DNA from: DATLMR01 sp035634255
Lineage (GTDB): Bacteria > Acidobacteriota > Blastocatellia > UBA7656
Length of the DNA: 64,000 bases
Direction: 5' to 3'
NCBI GenBank assembly: GCA_035634255.1
Contig: DASQDI010000152.1
Span: 1-64,000 of the forward strand
Part shown: one piece after another, positions 17,901 to 25,639 of the stretch
Numbering within the stretch: position 1 is the first letter of the stretch
Layout: each line of letters starts with the position of its first letter
Notes under the pieces: model-generated
Told to the model about the DNA's origin: nothing
The model's database searches: none
Seen by the model: the letters and a program-made list of their open reading frames with translations, nothing else
Program-made: the position numbers and the translations under genes

Positions 17901-19245
17901 AGCCGTCGAAGACCGAAACGCCGTCACGGGTGGCGAACCACACGGCCCCCGCCCTGTCCACGAAGAGGCTCGACACGCCCGGACTCCGCGCCGTGCCCTG
18001 CGCAGGAGCGCCGCGCGAAAACTGCGTGACGTGGTCGTCCTCGTAGAAAGCCAGCCCGCCCGCGGTCGCGATCCAGACCCTCCCGGCCCTGTCTTCGGCC
18101 GTGGCCCTCACGTCGCTCGACGCGAGCCCCTGCGCTTCGGCGAACAGGGTGTTCTCGCTCCCCCTGAACCTGAAGAGCCCCTTCGCCGTCGAGACCCACA
18201 CGTTCCCATTCGAGTCCGCCGCGATGTGGCGCGGGTCCTTGTGATTCAGCACGAAGCCCACGTCCTCGCCGCCCTTCGCGATCTGCCGCACGCCGCCCGG
18301 CGTGGCGAGCCAGATCGTGCCCGCGGAGTCTTCGGCGATGGAGCGAACGTCTTCGCCCGCGAGCTGGGCGTAATCGGAATTGCTCTCGCCCGAGGAGATG
18401 AAGTTGGCCCCGTTGAAGCGGGCCACGCCCTTGTCCGTGCCGAACCACATCCACCCGTCGCTGTCCTGAAAGACGCTCTGCACGTTCTTCGAAGGGAGGC
18501 TCGGCACGTTGTACCGCGTCAGGGACTTTTCATTGATCGGGATGACCGGGGCCACGAGCAACCGCAGCGGCAGGTCCGTCATGCTGTCGTAGGAGATCAA
18601 CACCTCCGTGGTCTTCTCCTCGTAGCCCGGAAGTATGGCGGTGAGCTGATAAGGGTTCGGAGCGAGCCTGCCGAAGTAAGCGTCCCCGCTCTCGTCCGTG
18701 GAGGCGCTGGCGGCAATCTTTCCCGAATCCCCGCCATCGCCCCGGTCCTGCCGGGAGAGGCTGAGACTCACCCCGCTCAAGGGCTGGTTGTTGGCGTCGA
18801 CCACCCGGACATGGAGTGAAGAAGAGGCGAGCTTGACGACTACGGGCGCTAGCACCTCGTCAGGCCGGGTGACGGTGACGGTCCCCCTCCCCTTGCGGAA
18901 CCTCGCGGCCTCGGCCGTGATGCGGTAGACGCCCACGGGCAGGGCGCGGAACTCGAACCTGCCATCGGCCTGCGTGAGCGTGGACGAAGAGAAGCCTTCC
19001 GACGTAATGGCGACCTTGGCCTCGGCCACGGGCGCGCCCCTGTCGTCCTGGATCATCCCGGTGACGGTCGCGCCTCTGGGCGGGGGATTTTCCGTCTGGG
19101 TCTGCGCCGCGCCCGCGCCCGCATGAAAAGCGAATGGCGCGAGGACGGAGAGAGCCACTAGGGCAATCAGCGCAGGCCAGGGTGTCCGCCCGAGCGTGCG
19201 GGTCGCCTTATCCGAGCTATGCTTTTCGGGTATTTTTCCTGGCAC
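14959..19245 (-). CDS. Transmembrane beta-propeller sensor with C-terminal STAND ATPase
   Basis: A 1428-residue protein. Order: signal peptide (about 20-46), two carboxypeptidase-regulatory-like domains (about 55-140 and 142-232), and some 14 two-component-propeller repeats (about 242-845, units such as VFQDSDGWMWFGTDKGVARF). Then come a Y_Y_Y domain (about 848-958), one membrane helix (WWFYTLALTVIGLAAAGAIF, about 970-990) and a cytoplasmic STAND ATPase: NPYIVGN, FYGRE, Walker A GERRVGKSS near 1052, Walker B TLLILLDEYELV near 1185, and a winged-helix end. Such propeller and Y_Y_Y sensors usually sit in front of a histidine kinase (hybrid two-component systems for polysaccharide sensing); here the ATPase takes that place. 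The GTG at 19245 has no clear ribosome-binding site but gives a sound signal peptide. A promoter lies at 19293-19322. Confidence 0.88.
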   Translation of the reverse strand: MPGKIPEKHSSDKATRTLGRTPWPALIALVALSVLAPFAFHAGAGAAQTQTENPPPRGATVTGMIQDDRGAPVAEAKVAITSEGFSSSTLTQADGRFEFRALPVGVYRITAEAARFRKGRGTVTVTRPDEVLAPVVVKLASSSLHVRVVDANNQPLSGVSLSLSRQDRGDGGDSGKIAASASTDESGDAYFGRLAPNPYQLTAILPGYEEKTTEVLISYDSMTDLPLRLLVAPVIPINEKSLTRYNVPSLPSKNVQSVFQDSDGWMWFGTDKGVARFNGANFISSGESNSDYAQLAGEDVRSIAEDSAGTIWLATPGGVRQIAKGGEDVGFVLNHKDPRHIAADSNGNVWVSTAKGLFRFRGSENTLFAEAQGLASSDVRATAEDRAGRVWIATAGGLAFYEDDHVTQFSRGAPAQGTARSPGVSSLFVDRAGAVWFATRDGVSVFDGSQVTDLAIDALRAPEDPQDASSGASSSASPGGAAPDEPNVVAISQDRLGRMCFALRSGGALLYDPARRESQRISSLDRDRVGAVFTCREGNSWFGTTNGVVEADYYGFVNFTTSRGLSDNNVLAVLESPAPAARPERLWFVTSSGISRMENERFVSIERFRSNTNVRAVAFDSAGAAWVATQQGVLRFTGQTLTQVNQSNGLIANDVNWVASIEGGSSIVFATARGVSVYKDGEFRNLNPLSSFDVRHVFEDANGKLWFATSRGLVEYNPRTDEADLIDSGRGLADDDTRWVTRFRDRLLVATRAGVQVYNDASRVVSPFAAFDADPASTLFVDRDGYLWVGTDDGQVRKFAVKGDNTIWTAYSGEPFALPGGRVNSIFEDSDRQIWIATDGGVVRHLPIRTAPQARVSLEVEGRAETASGAGPQDLSYGRQKVTFQFIAVTMTGHLRYLYRIRPAQGDARWTALPVQQEAEREVSVVGLESGLHAFELIALNRDLYELNEAAAPPATLSLRVGAPFWKRWWFYTLALTVIGLAAAGAIFARRMRDREYVLPKELRTYVPIEPNPYIVGNPIRGENMFYGREDDFRYVRTKLEAVSQGVVIVFCGERRVGKSSILYQVLNGRLGERFIPVFVDMQEMVIGSDSEFFARLSRLIVEAISKSDRRMVSPGEDGAGRQAATAALGATAPAAGGARAAVAQVSGDGLRVPEFDGRNPYPVFIDFLDEALAAVGDRTLLILLDEYELVEAKVDDGKLSSDLFTFLAGLMDNKERLSLIFTGSRRLEERDKKYWRDLLRRSLFRKVGFLSKKDSYRLMTEPVSGRIVYGRGVTEEIYRLTAGQPFYTQVICQNTVDYLNEHRQNWVTMSDLKHVVADIIDNPLPQMIYSWDGLSDDEKLVASLLAEILPDGNAYAMAFELRAAVKANEYPVNLSENTIRLTLEEMYRRELLDKDPSGAFRFKIDLFRSWIRRSHSIWQVVKEVRTL

Positions 19246-19292
19246 AATTTTAAATATACGCAGAGGTCGATGAGGGACCGACCTGAAGATTG

Positions 19293-19322
19293 AGTATACA
19301 CGCCAAGGAAGTGTCGAGTGAA
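19293..19322 (-). promoter_or_regulatory. Promoter of the propeller-STAND gene
   Basis: On the minus strand: -35 TTCACT (19322-19317, four of six), an 18-bp spacer, -10 TATACT (19298-19293, five of six). Transcription would start about 40 bp before the GTG. It gives the sensor and the kinase gene behind it a unit separate from the diguanylate cyclase gene. Confidence 0.5.
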
Positions 19323-19339
19323 GAGGGACTCGCCCCCCG

Positions 19340-20542
19340 TCATCCGGCCTGCCGGTCGTCCTTACTCTTGCGCTCCTGTTTCCGGGCGTACATAGCGCCG
19401 TCGGCCTGGTCTATGGCCTGCTCGATCTGATTCATGGAGGTGAAGGAGGCGAGCCCGTAAGAGACGATGAGAGGGACGGGCGTCGGGGAGCCGGGCAGCC
19501 GCGTGAGCGCGAGCGCCGCGTTCAGATCGCGGACGCGCGCGCGCGCGTCCGCCTCCGATATGTTCAGGAGCAGGATGAGGAACTCATCGCCCCCCCACCG
19601 GAACAGCAGGTCGTCAGCGCGGATGACGGAGCGGATCGCTTTGGCCACCTCTCTTATGGCCGCGTCGCCAGCCGTGTGGCCCAGAGAGTCGTTGATCGGT
19701 TTGAGATTGTCTATGTCCACGACCACGACGCAGCCGGGCGTGAGCGCGGGGGAGTTGTGCTTCCGTTCGAGCAGAGAGTGGAAGGCGTGCCGGTTCAGGG
19801 CCTCGGTCAGGGGGTCTATTCGTACGAGCACTTCCAGCCTGTCGCGCGCCGTGACCAGCTCGCGGTTGGCGTCTTCGACTTCGCGGCGCACGTCCTCCAT
19901 CACCACCATGATCGTCCCGAAGCCCAGCAGTATCTCAAGTATCAGTTCGTAAATGGACGTGAACCTCAGGTAGGGGTCGAAGCCGCGGCTGCCGGTGAGC
20001 ACGACGTAGCCGAAGACCGGGACGTAGTGCAGGAAGATGAGCGCGAGCAGCATGAGCGCCACCGACATCACGCGCAATCCGGGGCTCTGTTTTCCGGGCC
20101 TCGACGCGCGGCGGAGCGCGAGGTAAGCCGCCCAGAAAAGCGCCGACATGATCGCCGCATGCGCGACGAAGATGGCGTCGAAGCTCGGGGCCAGGCGCGG
20201 GAGCAGCGCCGCCGCCAGAATGCCCGGAACGAGCAGGCGCAGGTGACGGCGCGCGAGCAGGGCGTGGCTCGCGTAATTGCGGCAGCCGTACACGAACAGG
20301 AAGCCGAAGAAGTACTCCCCGAGCAGGTAGACCGGCTGCAGGAAGTCGCGAGAGAGAGGGAATCGGAAAGATATGACCAGCGACGAGAGGGCCACCGAGA
20401 GGCAGCACCACGCGAGCGTCCAGTATTCGAGGAACTTGCGCTCGATGGACCTCGTCACGAAGAAGGAGAGTATAGTAACGAGAAATATTCCCGCGCACTG
20501 AATCGTAAGGCCGATGACGCTCTGCACTTCGACGGACTTCAT
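19340..20542 (-). CDS. Membrane diguanylate cyclase (GGDEF)
   Basis: A 400-residue protein. The N-terminal 210 residues hold about six or seven membrane segments (GLTIQCAGIFLVTILSFFVT, YLLGEYFFGFLFVYGCRNY, LMLLALIFLHYVPVFGYVVL and others). A short coiled linker leads to a GGDEF domain with DPLTEALNRHAF and an intact RWGGDEFLIL active site. An inhibitory I-site RADD lies five residues before GGDEF. It should make c-di-GMP from GTP in response to an unknown membrane signal. The ATG at 20542 has AGGTG at good spacing; a GTG three codons earlier lacks one. It lies 94 bp upstream of the propeller sensor on the same strand. Confidence 0.9.
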   Translation of the reverse strand: MKSVEVQSVIGLTIQCAGIFLVTILSFFVTRSIERKFLEYWTLAWCCLSVALSSLVISFRFPLSRDFLQPVYLLGEYFFGFLFVYGCRNYASHALLARRHLRLLVPGILAAALLPRLAPSFDAIFVAHAAIMSALFWAAYLALRRASRPGKQSPGLRVMSVALMLLALIFLHYVPVFGYVVLTGSRGFDPYLRFTSIYELILEILLGFGTIMVVMEDVRREVEDANRELVTARDRLEVLVRIDPLTEALNRHAFHSLLERKHNSPALTPGCVVVVDIDNLKPINDSLGHTAGDAAIREVAKAIRSVIRADDLLFRWGGDEFLILLLNISEADARARVRDLNAALALTRLPGSPTPVPLIVSYGLASFTSMNQIEQAIDQADGAMYARKQERKSKDDRQAG

Positions 20543-20776
20543 CTGACTCACCTATTCTCGAAGTCGGAGCCCACTGGAACAGTATTTCCCGCGACTTGAG
20601 TCGCAGGGATGCCGCAGCATTATGTGATTGGGATTTTGTCTCGCCTTTCCCGGTAGAGCTTAAATCATCGGGCTTAACAGGGAGTGATCCTCTTCAATTC
20701 AGTGACAACCTAAAGGGCATGATTTCAGACGCAGGCTAGGATACTCACGAGCCGATATTCGTGTCAACACTTGTTT

Positions 20777-22723
20777 TCAGTCGATGTAAGGCCGCGATTG
20801 AACTATGTAAAGCTGGCCCCGCATGAAGAGCCACTCGATGTCCTGGTCGCGCCCCCCGAAGACCCTCTCGATCAGGAGGGCGGCGCGGGCGAGCCGCTTT
20901 ATCATCTCGTCGGTCAGCACGGCCCTCTCCTTCTCGATCTTCGACTCTTTCACCCCCCCGCGCTCGTCGAAGGTGAGCATCGTGTCTTCGCCCGAGCGCG
21001 TGAGCACCTGGAAGGCGTTCGCGCGCGGGCGGAAGATGACCTGCTCCGCCACGCGGCGGCCTTCGACCACCTTGATGCCGAGGCCGCGCTTGGCGTTGAT
21101 GTAGACGGCCGAGCGGTCCTTGCGGTTGAACGGGTCGGCCGTGATCGCCACGCCCGCGCTGTCGGCGTTTATGCCTTCCTGAACCAGCACCGCCGGGTAG
21201 ACCCCGAAATGATTCATCCCGAAGCTCTCGCGCGCTTCGTAGGCTTCGTAGTTCCAGACCGAGGCCCAGACCGTCTTGATCGCTTCCATCAACTGCCGGT
21301 CGGTCCGCACGTTGGGCACGGTCGAGTACAACCCCGCGCCGCTGAAGTTCGGCAGGTCCTCGGCGTTGGTCGAGCTGCGGACGAAGAGGCCCTCCCCCGC
21401 GTACTCCGCGCGAACCTTGCCGAGCACCTCCCGCCTGAAGGCTTCGTCGTGCCTGCCCCCCTGAATCCAGCGGCGGACCTCCGCGAGCCGGGCCTTGCGG
21501 TAGGCCGGGTCGTGAACGAAGCGGTCCTCTTCGACCGCCGAGCCGATGCGCTCCTCAAGGCCGTTCAGACGGACGAACTCCTGGTATCGGCTGAACGGGA
21601 CGGTGAAGCCGCGCGGCACGATCACCCCGGCGAGCCGCGCGGCGATCACCTCCCCGAGGTTCGCGGACTTCGCCCCGAAGCGGCGCGAGTCTCGCGCCCT
21701 CTGGTCCCTGAGGTCCGCCAGGCCGCGATAGCTGAGGTCGGCGGGCGGCGTCACGAGGCTCGCGCGTTTCATCCACTGCCGCTGCCGCTCGTCCACCTCT
21801 TTAACGTTGGCGGGGACCAGCCGGTATTCGTCTTCCAGAACCTCCAGCCGCACGTACTTGCCTTCAAGCTGCCTGAACAGCTTGTCCGCGTTCCTGATGG
21901 ACGCATTCGGGATCGACCAGGACTTCGCGAGCAGATTCACGTGCGAGAGCGGGGAGGCGGGCTCGGTCGTGATGATCCCCGAGAGGGGCGTGACCTGCAC
22001 CGGCACCTCTTTGAATATCACGATCTGGTTGCGGTCTATCACGGTCTCGGGAGTCACGCGGTCGATTATGCGCAGCTGGCCTATGCCCGAGCCCAGGTTC
22101 AGAGGTTGGTACTGCTTATCGCGCGCGAGCTCGGCCGGCGTCAGCACCGGGACGCGCCCGGCGGCCGAAAGCTCGCGCGCCGCCTCGTCGTGCGCGAGCG
22201 AGTTGGGCTTGAAGAAGAGCTGCGCGAAGAAGCTCCGGGAGAGCGCCTCGTGCGCCTCCGCGAGCAGCTCCTTCGTGAGCAGGTCCCCCTCCCAGAATTC
22301 GAAGGTGAATCTGCTTTGCGGGGGCTGGCCTTCAGGGATTGAAGATGTCGTCTGGCAGACGACGGTCCCCAGAAGGAACCGGCGGTCGCGCTTCAAATAA
22401 TTGTTCTCGTAGAAAGCCAGCCCGCGTTCGAGGGAAAGGTAGTTCGCGTTCACGAAGTCTTTGTGAAACTGGTAGGAGTTCGAATCGACGTAGTAGACCC
22501 GGCCCCCGGCCTGCCGGTCTATGACGAACATCACGTGCGGGAGCGCGTAGAACCTTCCCCGGTAGTACACGCGCGCGAGCAGGTCGAAGTCCGAGCGCGA
22601 CCTTAAGCGGCCCAGGTGATCGGGCCTCGCCTCGCGCTCCCGCGCGGCCTGCGGGGCGAGGGGAGCCGCGACCGATTGCGAGGCGAACAGGGCGACGAGC
22701 AGCACGACCACCGATCTCTTCAT
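20777..22723 (-). CDS. Exported PEP-synthase/glucan-dikinase-like protein
   Basis: A 648-residue protein with a clear signal peptide (MKRSVVVLLVALFASQSVAA). An N-terminal region of no known family (about 30-215) is followed by a swivelling phosphohistidine-type domain with a candidate phosphoryl-acceptor His261 (ASPLSHVNLLAKSWSIPNAS). Then comes a pyruvate-phosphate-dikinase ATP-binding domain (about 348-648: FGAKSANLGEV, FVRSSTNAEDLPNFSGAGLY, DIEWLFMRGQLYIVQSRPY). This histidine-then-ATP order is that of alpha-glucan water dikinases rather than PEP synthase. ATP-dependent chemistry behind a signal peptide is odd. The start at 22723 has GGGGGA upstream; a longer reading to 22921 buries the signal. 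Confidence 0.8.
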   Translation of the reverse strand: MKRSVVVLLVALFASQSVAAPLAPQAAREREARPDHLGRLRSRSDFDLLARVYYRGRFYALPHVMFVIDRQAGGRVYYVDSNSYQFHKDFVNANYLSLERGLAFYENNYLKRDRRFLLGTVVCQTTSSIPEGQPPQSRFTFEFWEGDLLTKELLAEAHEALSRSFFAQLFFKPNSLAHDEAARELSAAGRVPVLTPAELARDKQYQPLNLGSGIGQLRIIDRVTPETVIDRNQIVIFKEVPVQVTPLSGIITTEPASPLSHVNLLAKSWSIPNASIRNADKLFRQLEGKYVRLEVLEDEYRLVPANVKEVDERQRQWMKRASLVTPPADLSYRGLADLRDQRARDSRRFGAKSANLGEVIAARLAGVIVPRGFTVPFSRYQEFVRLNGLEERIGSAVEEDRFVHDPAYRKARLAEVRRWIQGGRHDEAFRREVLGKVRAEYAGEGLFVRSSTNAEDLPNFSGAGLYSTVPNVRTDRQLMEAIKTVWASVWNYEAYEARESFGMNHFGVYPAVLVQEGINADSAGVAITADPFNRKDRSAVYINAKRGLGIKVVEGRRVAEQVIFRPRANAFQVLTRSGEDTMLTFDERGGVKESKIEKERAVLTDEMIKRLARAALLIERVFGGRDQDIEWLFMRGQLYIVQSRPYID

Positions 22724-23159
22724 TCGATCTTTCCCCCGATTATCCTCGACGAACTCCGGCATTCTAACACGGCGGACCGTAGCTGTCTCCCGGCCCGATT
22801 TCGCGCGGAACCTGCCCCCCTCAAAATATTTTTTTACATGTGAGAGATAAATTACCGGTTTAATGCAACGAAGCGTTGAAATGGGGAGCCAGTAAGAGTA
22901 TGATGTGCAGCGATTCCACAATCCAACCTTGTGGTTAATAATGCCATCCCGCCCGGGATGGCTCTTCAGGCTCGGACGGCCAGGGACACCGTTCGAGCCT
23001 TACATTCTTTTGGGCAGGCTTTTTGGCCGGCTTTCGGACCCGGAAGTCGCCCGCCGTCCGGCGATAAAACGAGGTTGGGTGCAAAATGGCGGCTGATTGA
23101 CATTCAAAGGGTGCGGTCATAGAATTCTCGCATCCATCACGAGCCCGAGAGGCAACCGT
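22724..23159. other. 436-bp divergent intergenic region
   Basis: Between the leftward dikinase-like gene and the rightward glycosylase gene. No convincing coding sequence. It holds a hairpin (GCCATCCC 22943-22950 with GGGATGGC 22955-22962) without a T-run, and the strong promoter at 23097-23125. The promoter of the leftward gene was not identified. Confidence 0.5.
23097..23125 (+). promoter_or_regulatory. Sigma-70-type promoter of the glycosylase operon
   Basis: -35 TTGACA (23097-23102, perfect), a 17-bp spacer, -10 TAGAAT (23120-23125, five of six). It lies about 35 bp upstream of the TTG start at 23160 and should drive both the glycosylase and the overlapping TPR/protease gene. Confidence 0.7.
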
Positions 23160-23801
23160 TTGACCGTCGAAGAACTAAAGCGGAAATACCTGGAGAAGCG
23201 AGCAGAGATAAGGTCGCGGTTGGCGGAGTTCGAGCAGGTCGGGCGCGAGGCTTCCGATGAAAGGCTGTTTGAGGAGCTGACCTTCTGCATCTACACGGCC
23301 GGGGCGAGCGCCCGCATGGGGCTGCGGTCGGTCGAGAAGGTGCGGCCCGTGCTGATGGGCGGCTCGGCGGAAGAGATCCGGGCCGCGCTCTCCGGCGCGC
23401 ACAGGTGGCCCGAGGCGCGGGGCTCATACGTCTTCGAGACGCGCGAGTACCTCCGCGAGTTCTGCGGCCTGCGGATGCGCGAGTTGCTCTCGGGCTTCGG
23501 GACCGCGGCCGAGCGCCGCGATTTTTTCGCAGACAACCGCGGGGTGCGAGGGCTGGGGTACAAGGAGGCGAGCCACTTCCTGCGGAACGTGGGGTTCCGC
23601 GGCTACGCGATCCTGGACAAGCACGTCCTGGCCCGTCTGGTTGAGTTCGGCGTGCTGGAATCGGATAAACCGCCCTCGACCAAAAAGAGATATATTGAGC
23701 GGGAGGAGAAGATGAAAGATTTCGCCCGCTCCGTCCGCATAGACTTCGACGAACTGGACCTACTCTTGTGGTACACCAAGACCGGGGAGATATTGAAATG
23801 A
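23160..23801 (+). CDS. 8-oxoguanine DNA glycosylase/lyase, archaeal Ogg2 type
   Basis: A 213-residue protein of the HhH-GPD superfamily. The helix-hairpin-helix with catalytic Lys is GVRGLGYKEASHFLRNVGF, followed by the catalytic-loop Asp in YAILDKHVLARLVEFGVL. The C-terminus ELDLLLWYTKTGEILK is characteristic of the Ogg2 family known from archaea and some bacteria. It should excise 8-oxoguanine and nick the abasic site. All possible starts are non-ATG. I choose the TTG at 23160 (GAGAGG upstream), because the more upstream TTG at 23097 is itself the -35 box. The stop overlaps the next start as ATGA. Confidence 0.82.
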   Translation: MTVEELKRKYLEKRAEIRSRLAEFEQVGREASDERLFEELTFCIYTAGASARMGLRSVEKVRPVLMGGSAEEIRAALSGAHRWPEARGSYVFETREYLREFCGLRMRELLSGFGTAAERRDFFADNRGVRGLGYKEASHFLRNVGFRGYAILDKHVLARLVEFGVLESDKPPSTKKRYIEREEKMKDFARSVRIDFDELDLLLWYTKTGEILK

Positions 23802-25474
23802 AGGTCAAAATCGCGGGCCGCATTTTCACTTCATCCGCCTTCGTAATCAACAGGGCCGCGGCGGGCCGCCTAAGACTCGGGGTCAGGGGCCTGGGGGGCT
23901 CTCTGGCCGTGCTCGCGGCCCTGACGGCGCTCGCGGGCGGGCCCGTCTTGCGGGCAGCCCCGGCGCGCGACGTGAATGACACGGTCGTGGACACGAAGGA
24001 GAAGGCGGAGCGGAACAGCCTGTACAACGACGGCAAGAAGGCCCTGAGGTCGGGCAAGTACGAGAAGGCCGCGAAGATATTTCGCGAGATAATAACGGCC
24101 AACAGCCTCGACCTCCAGGCCCACCTGGGGCTCGCGTACGCATATTTCAAAGACCAGAATTATCAGCTCTGCTTCAACCACTCGCAGGAAGCGATCAAGA
24201 TCGACCCCAACAGCGCGCGCGCCTACGCGCTCGCGGGGGTGGCGATGCTGCGCTCCGGCTTCATCCAGGAGGCCATCAACGCCCTGGTGCAGGCTCACAA
24301 GCTCAACCCGAAAGAGGCGCTCGCGTTCGGGGGCGCGGCGGAGATCGATTATTACGAAGGGAGGTCGAAGGACGCGAGGCTGAAGGCCCTCCAGGCCATA
24401 AGCCTCGACACCGGCGAGCCCGACTACCTGATGACTCTGGGGCGGGCCGCTTCGCGGCTTGAGCTCTTCACGGAGGCGGCCGACGCTTACGAGCGATTCC
24501 TTCAGGTGGCCCCGAGGACCGACAACGACCGGCGCGACCGCATCAAGGGGCTGATACAGTTCTACCGGCAGCTCGTCGGGGTGGACGTGCACCAGCTCAC
24601 GGGCCCCAGCTTCACCGACGTGCCCTTCCTGCTCGGCAGCGACCGCAGGCCCTACATCCGCGTGCGCGTCAACGGACGCGAGGCCAATTTCGTCATCGAC
24701 ACCGGCTCGGGCTTCACCGTCATCTCCAAGGATGCGGCGAAGCGATTCGGGGTGGCCTCGCTCGCGCGGGGCGGCACATCTCAGGGCATCGGGGGCGACG
24801 GGACTTTCGAGATAGTCTACGGGCTGGTGAATTCGATCCAGCTCGGGGACGTGAAGGTGAAGTCGGTCCCGTGTTTCATCCGCCCGCTCCACGGGCGGGA
24901 GGAGCGCGTGGCCGAGGAGCGCGCCGACGGCTTCATCGGGCTGTCGGTGCTCGCGCACTTCCTGACGGAGCTCGACTACAAAGACAAAGTGATGAGGCTC
25001 GACCGCAGGGCCGAGAAGATCGCGCAGTACCAGCCCGCCCCGGAGGCGACCGTCATCGCCTTCCGCACCACTCAGAACGGGCTCATCAGCATCGAGACGG
25101 AACTCGACGGCAACCACCGCATCAACACGATACTGGACTCGGGCGCGAGCTCCACCGTCGTCTCCACCGCGGCCGTCGAGCGGCTCAACCTCCAGAGCAG
25201 CATCATCCGGGGGCAGACCGCGCGGGTGGTCGGGGCCGCGGGCATCACCGAGAACGTGGAGCTGCTCTACATCCGTAACTGTCGGGTGGCCGACCTGCAC
25301 CAGGCCAACATGCGGGCGCTGATACTCGACTTCGAGGCGATCAACGAGACCTCCGGCTTCGAGCAGAGCGGCATACTGGGGGGCGATTTCCTCCGCAATT
25401 TCCGGCTGACCATCGACTTCACGCGCGGGCAGGTCGCCTTCACGCCGCACTCGACCGCAATACTGAAACAGTAG
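23798..25474 (+). CDS. TPR protein with two retropepsin-like aspartyl protease domains
   Basis: A 558-residue protein. A long N-terminal signal or anchor (hydrophobic stretch LGGSLAVLAALTALAGGPVL near residue 40) is followed by four to five TPR units (about 75-235, for example LYNDGKKALRSGKYEKAAKI). Then come two retropepsin-type domains. Each has its own active-site loop: FVIDTGSGFTVIS (about residue 302) and TILDSGASSTVVS (about 445). Retropepsins are normally single-lobed and dimerise, so the tandem could form an intramolecular pair of pepsin type. The ATG overlaps the glycosylase stop by four bases (ATGA), with GGGGAGA upstream, so the genes are translationally coupled. The substrate is unknown; location is probably periplasmic. 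Confidence 0.85.
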   Translation: MKVKIAGRIFTSSAFVINRAAAGRLRLGVRGLGGSLAVLAALTALAGGPVLRAAPARDVNDTVVDTKEKAERNSLYNDGKKALRSGKYEKAAKIFREIITANSLDLQAHLGLAYAYFKDQNYQLCFNHSQEAIKIDPNSARAYALAGVAMLRSGFIQEAINALVQAHKLNPKEALAFGGAAEIDYYEGRSKDARLKALQAISLDTGEPDYLMTLGRAASRLELFTEAADAYERFLQVAPRTDNDRRDRIKGLIQFYRQLVGVDVHQLTGPSFTDVPFLLGSDRRPYIRVRVNGREANFVIDTGSGFTVISKDAAKRFGVASLARGGTSQGIGGDGTFEIVYGLVNSIQLGDVKVKSVPCFIRPLHGREERVAEERADGFIGLSVLAHFLTELDYKDKVMRLDRRAEKIAQYQPAPEATVIAFRTTQNGLISIETELDGNHRINTILDSGASSTVVSTAAVERLNLQSSIIRGQTARVVGAAGITENVELLYIRNCRVADLHQANMRALILDFEAINETSGFEQSGILGGDFLRNFRLTIDFTRGQVAFTPHSTAILKQ

Positions 25475-25500
25475 CGGGCGATGGCCCGCGCGAGGCTTCC

Positions 25501-25560
25501 CGCGCGGAGAGGCCCGAGACACGGAAGCGCTGAGCTTAGTGTCTCGGGCCTCTCCGCGCG
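25501..25560 (+). terminator. Perfect 22-bp palindromic hairpin
   Basis: Arms 25501-25522 and 25539-25560 are exact reverse complements around a 16-nt loop, 27 bp after the protease gene stop. No T-run follows, so it may act as a transcription barrier, mRNA stabiliser or a REP-like element rather than a classic terminator. Confidence 0.6.
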
Positions 25561-25639
25561 CGGGCCGCGATTCACCTCCGGTCGATTAACGGCTGCCCAC
25601 CTCATTAACGTCTGTGGTAAAGTTACAGCTGCGGCGCTT

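Noticed and set aside
16564..18819. 751-codon open frame on the plus strand opposite the propeller-STAND gene
   Set aside because: It mirrors the GC codon bias of the real gene, has an Arg/Pro/Asp/Val composition without domains, and no ribosome-binding site. The minus-strand protein has clear domains.
22943..22962. Hairpin GCCATCCC/GGGATGGC as a terminator
   Set aside because: No T-run on either strand and it lies in a divergent region where no transcript should end.
20771..25522. Long antisense frames opposite the dikinase-like gene (plus strand, 523 codons) and the TPR/retropepsin gene (minus strand, 550 codons)
   Set aside because: Same cause: high GC at third positions removes stops on the opposite strand. 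No motifs.
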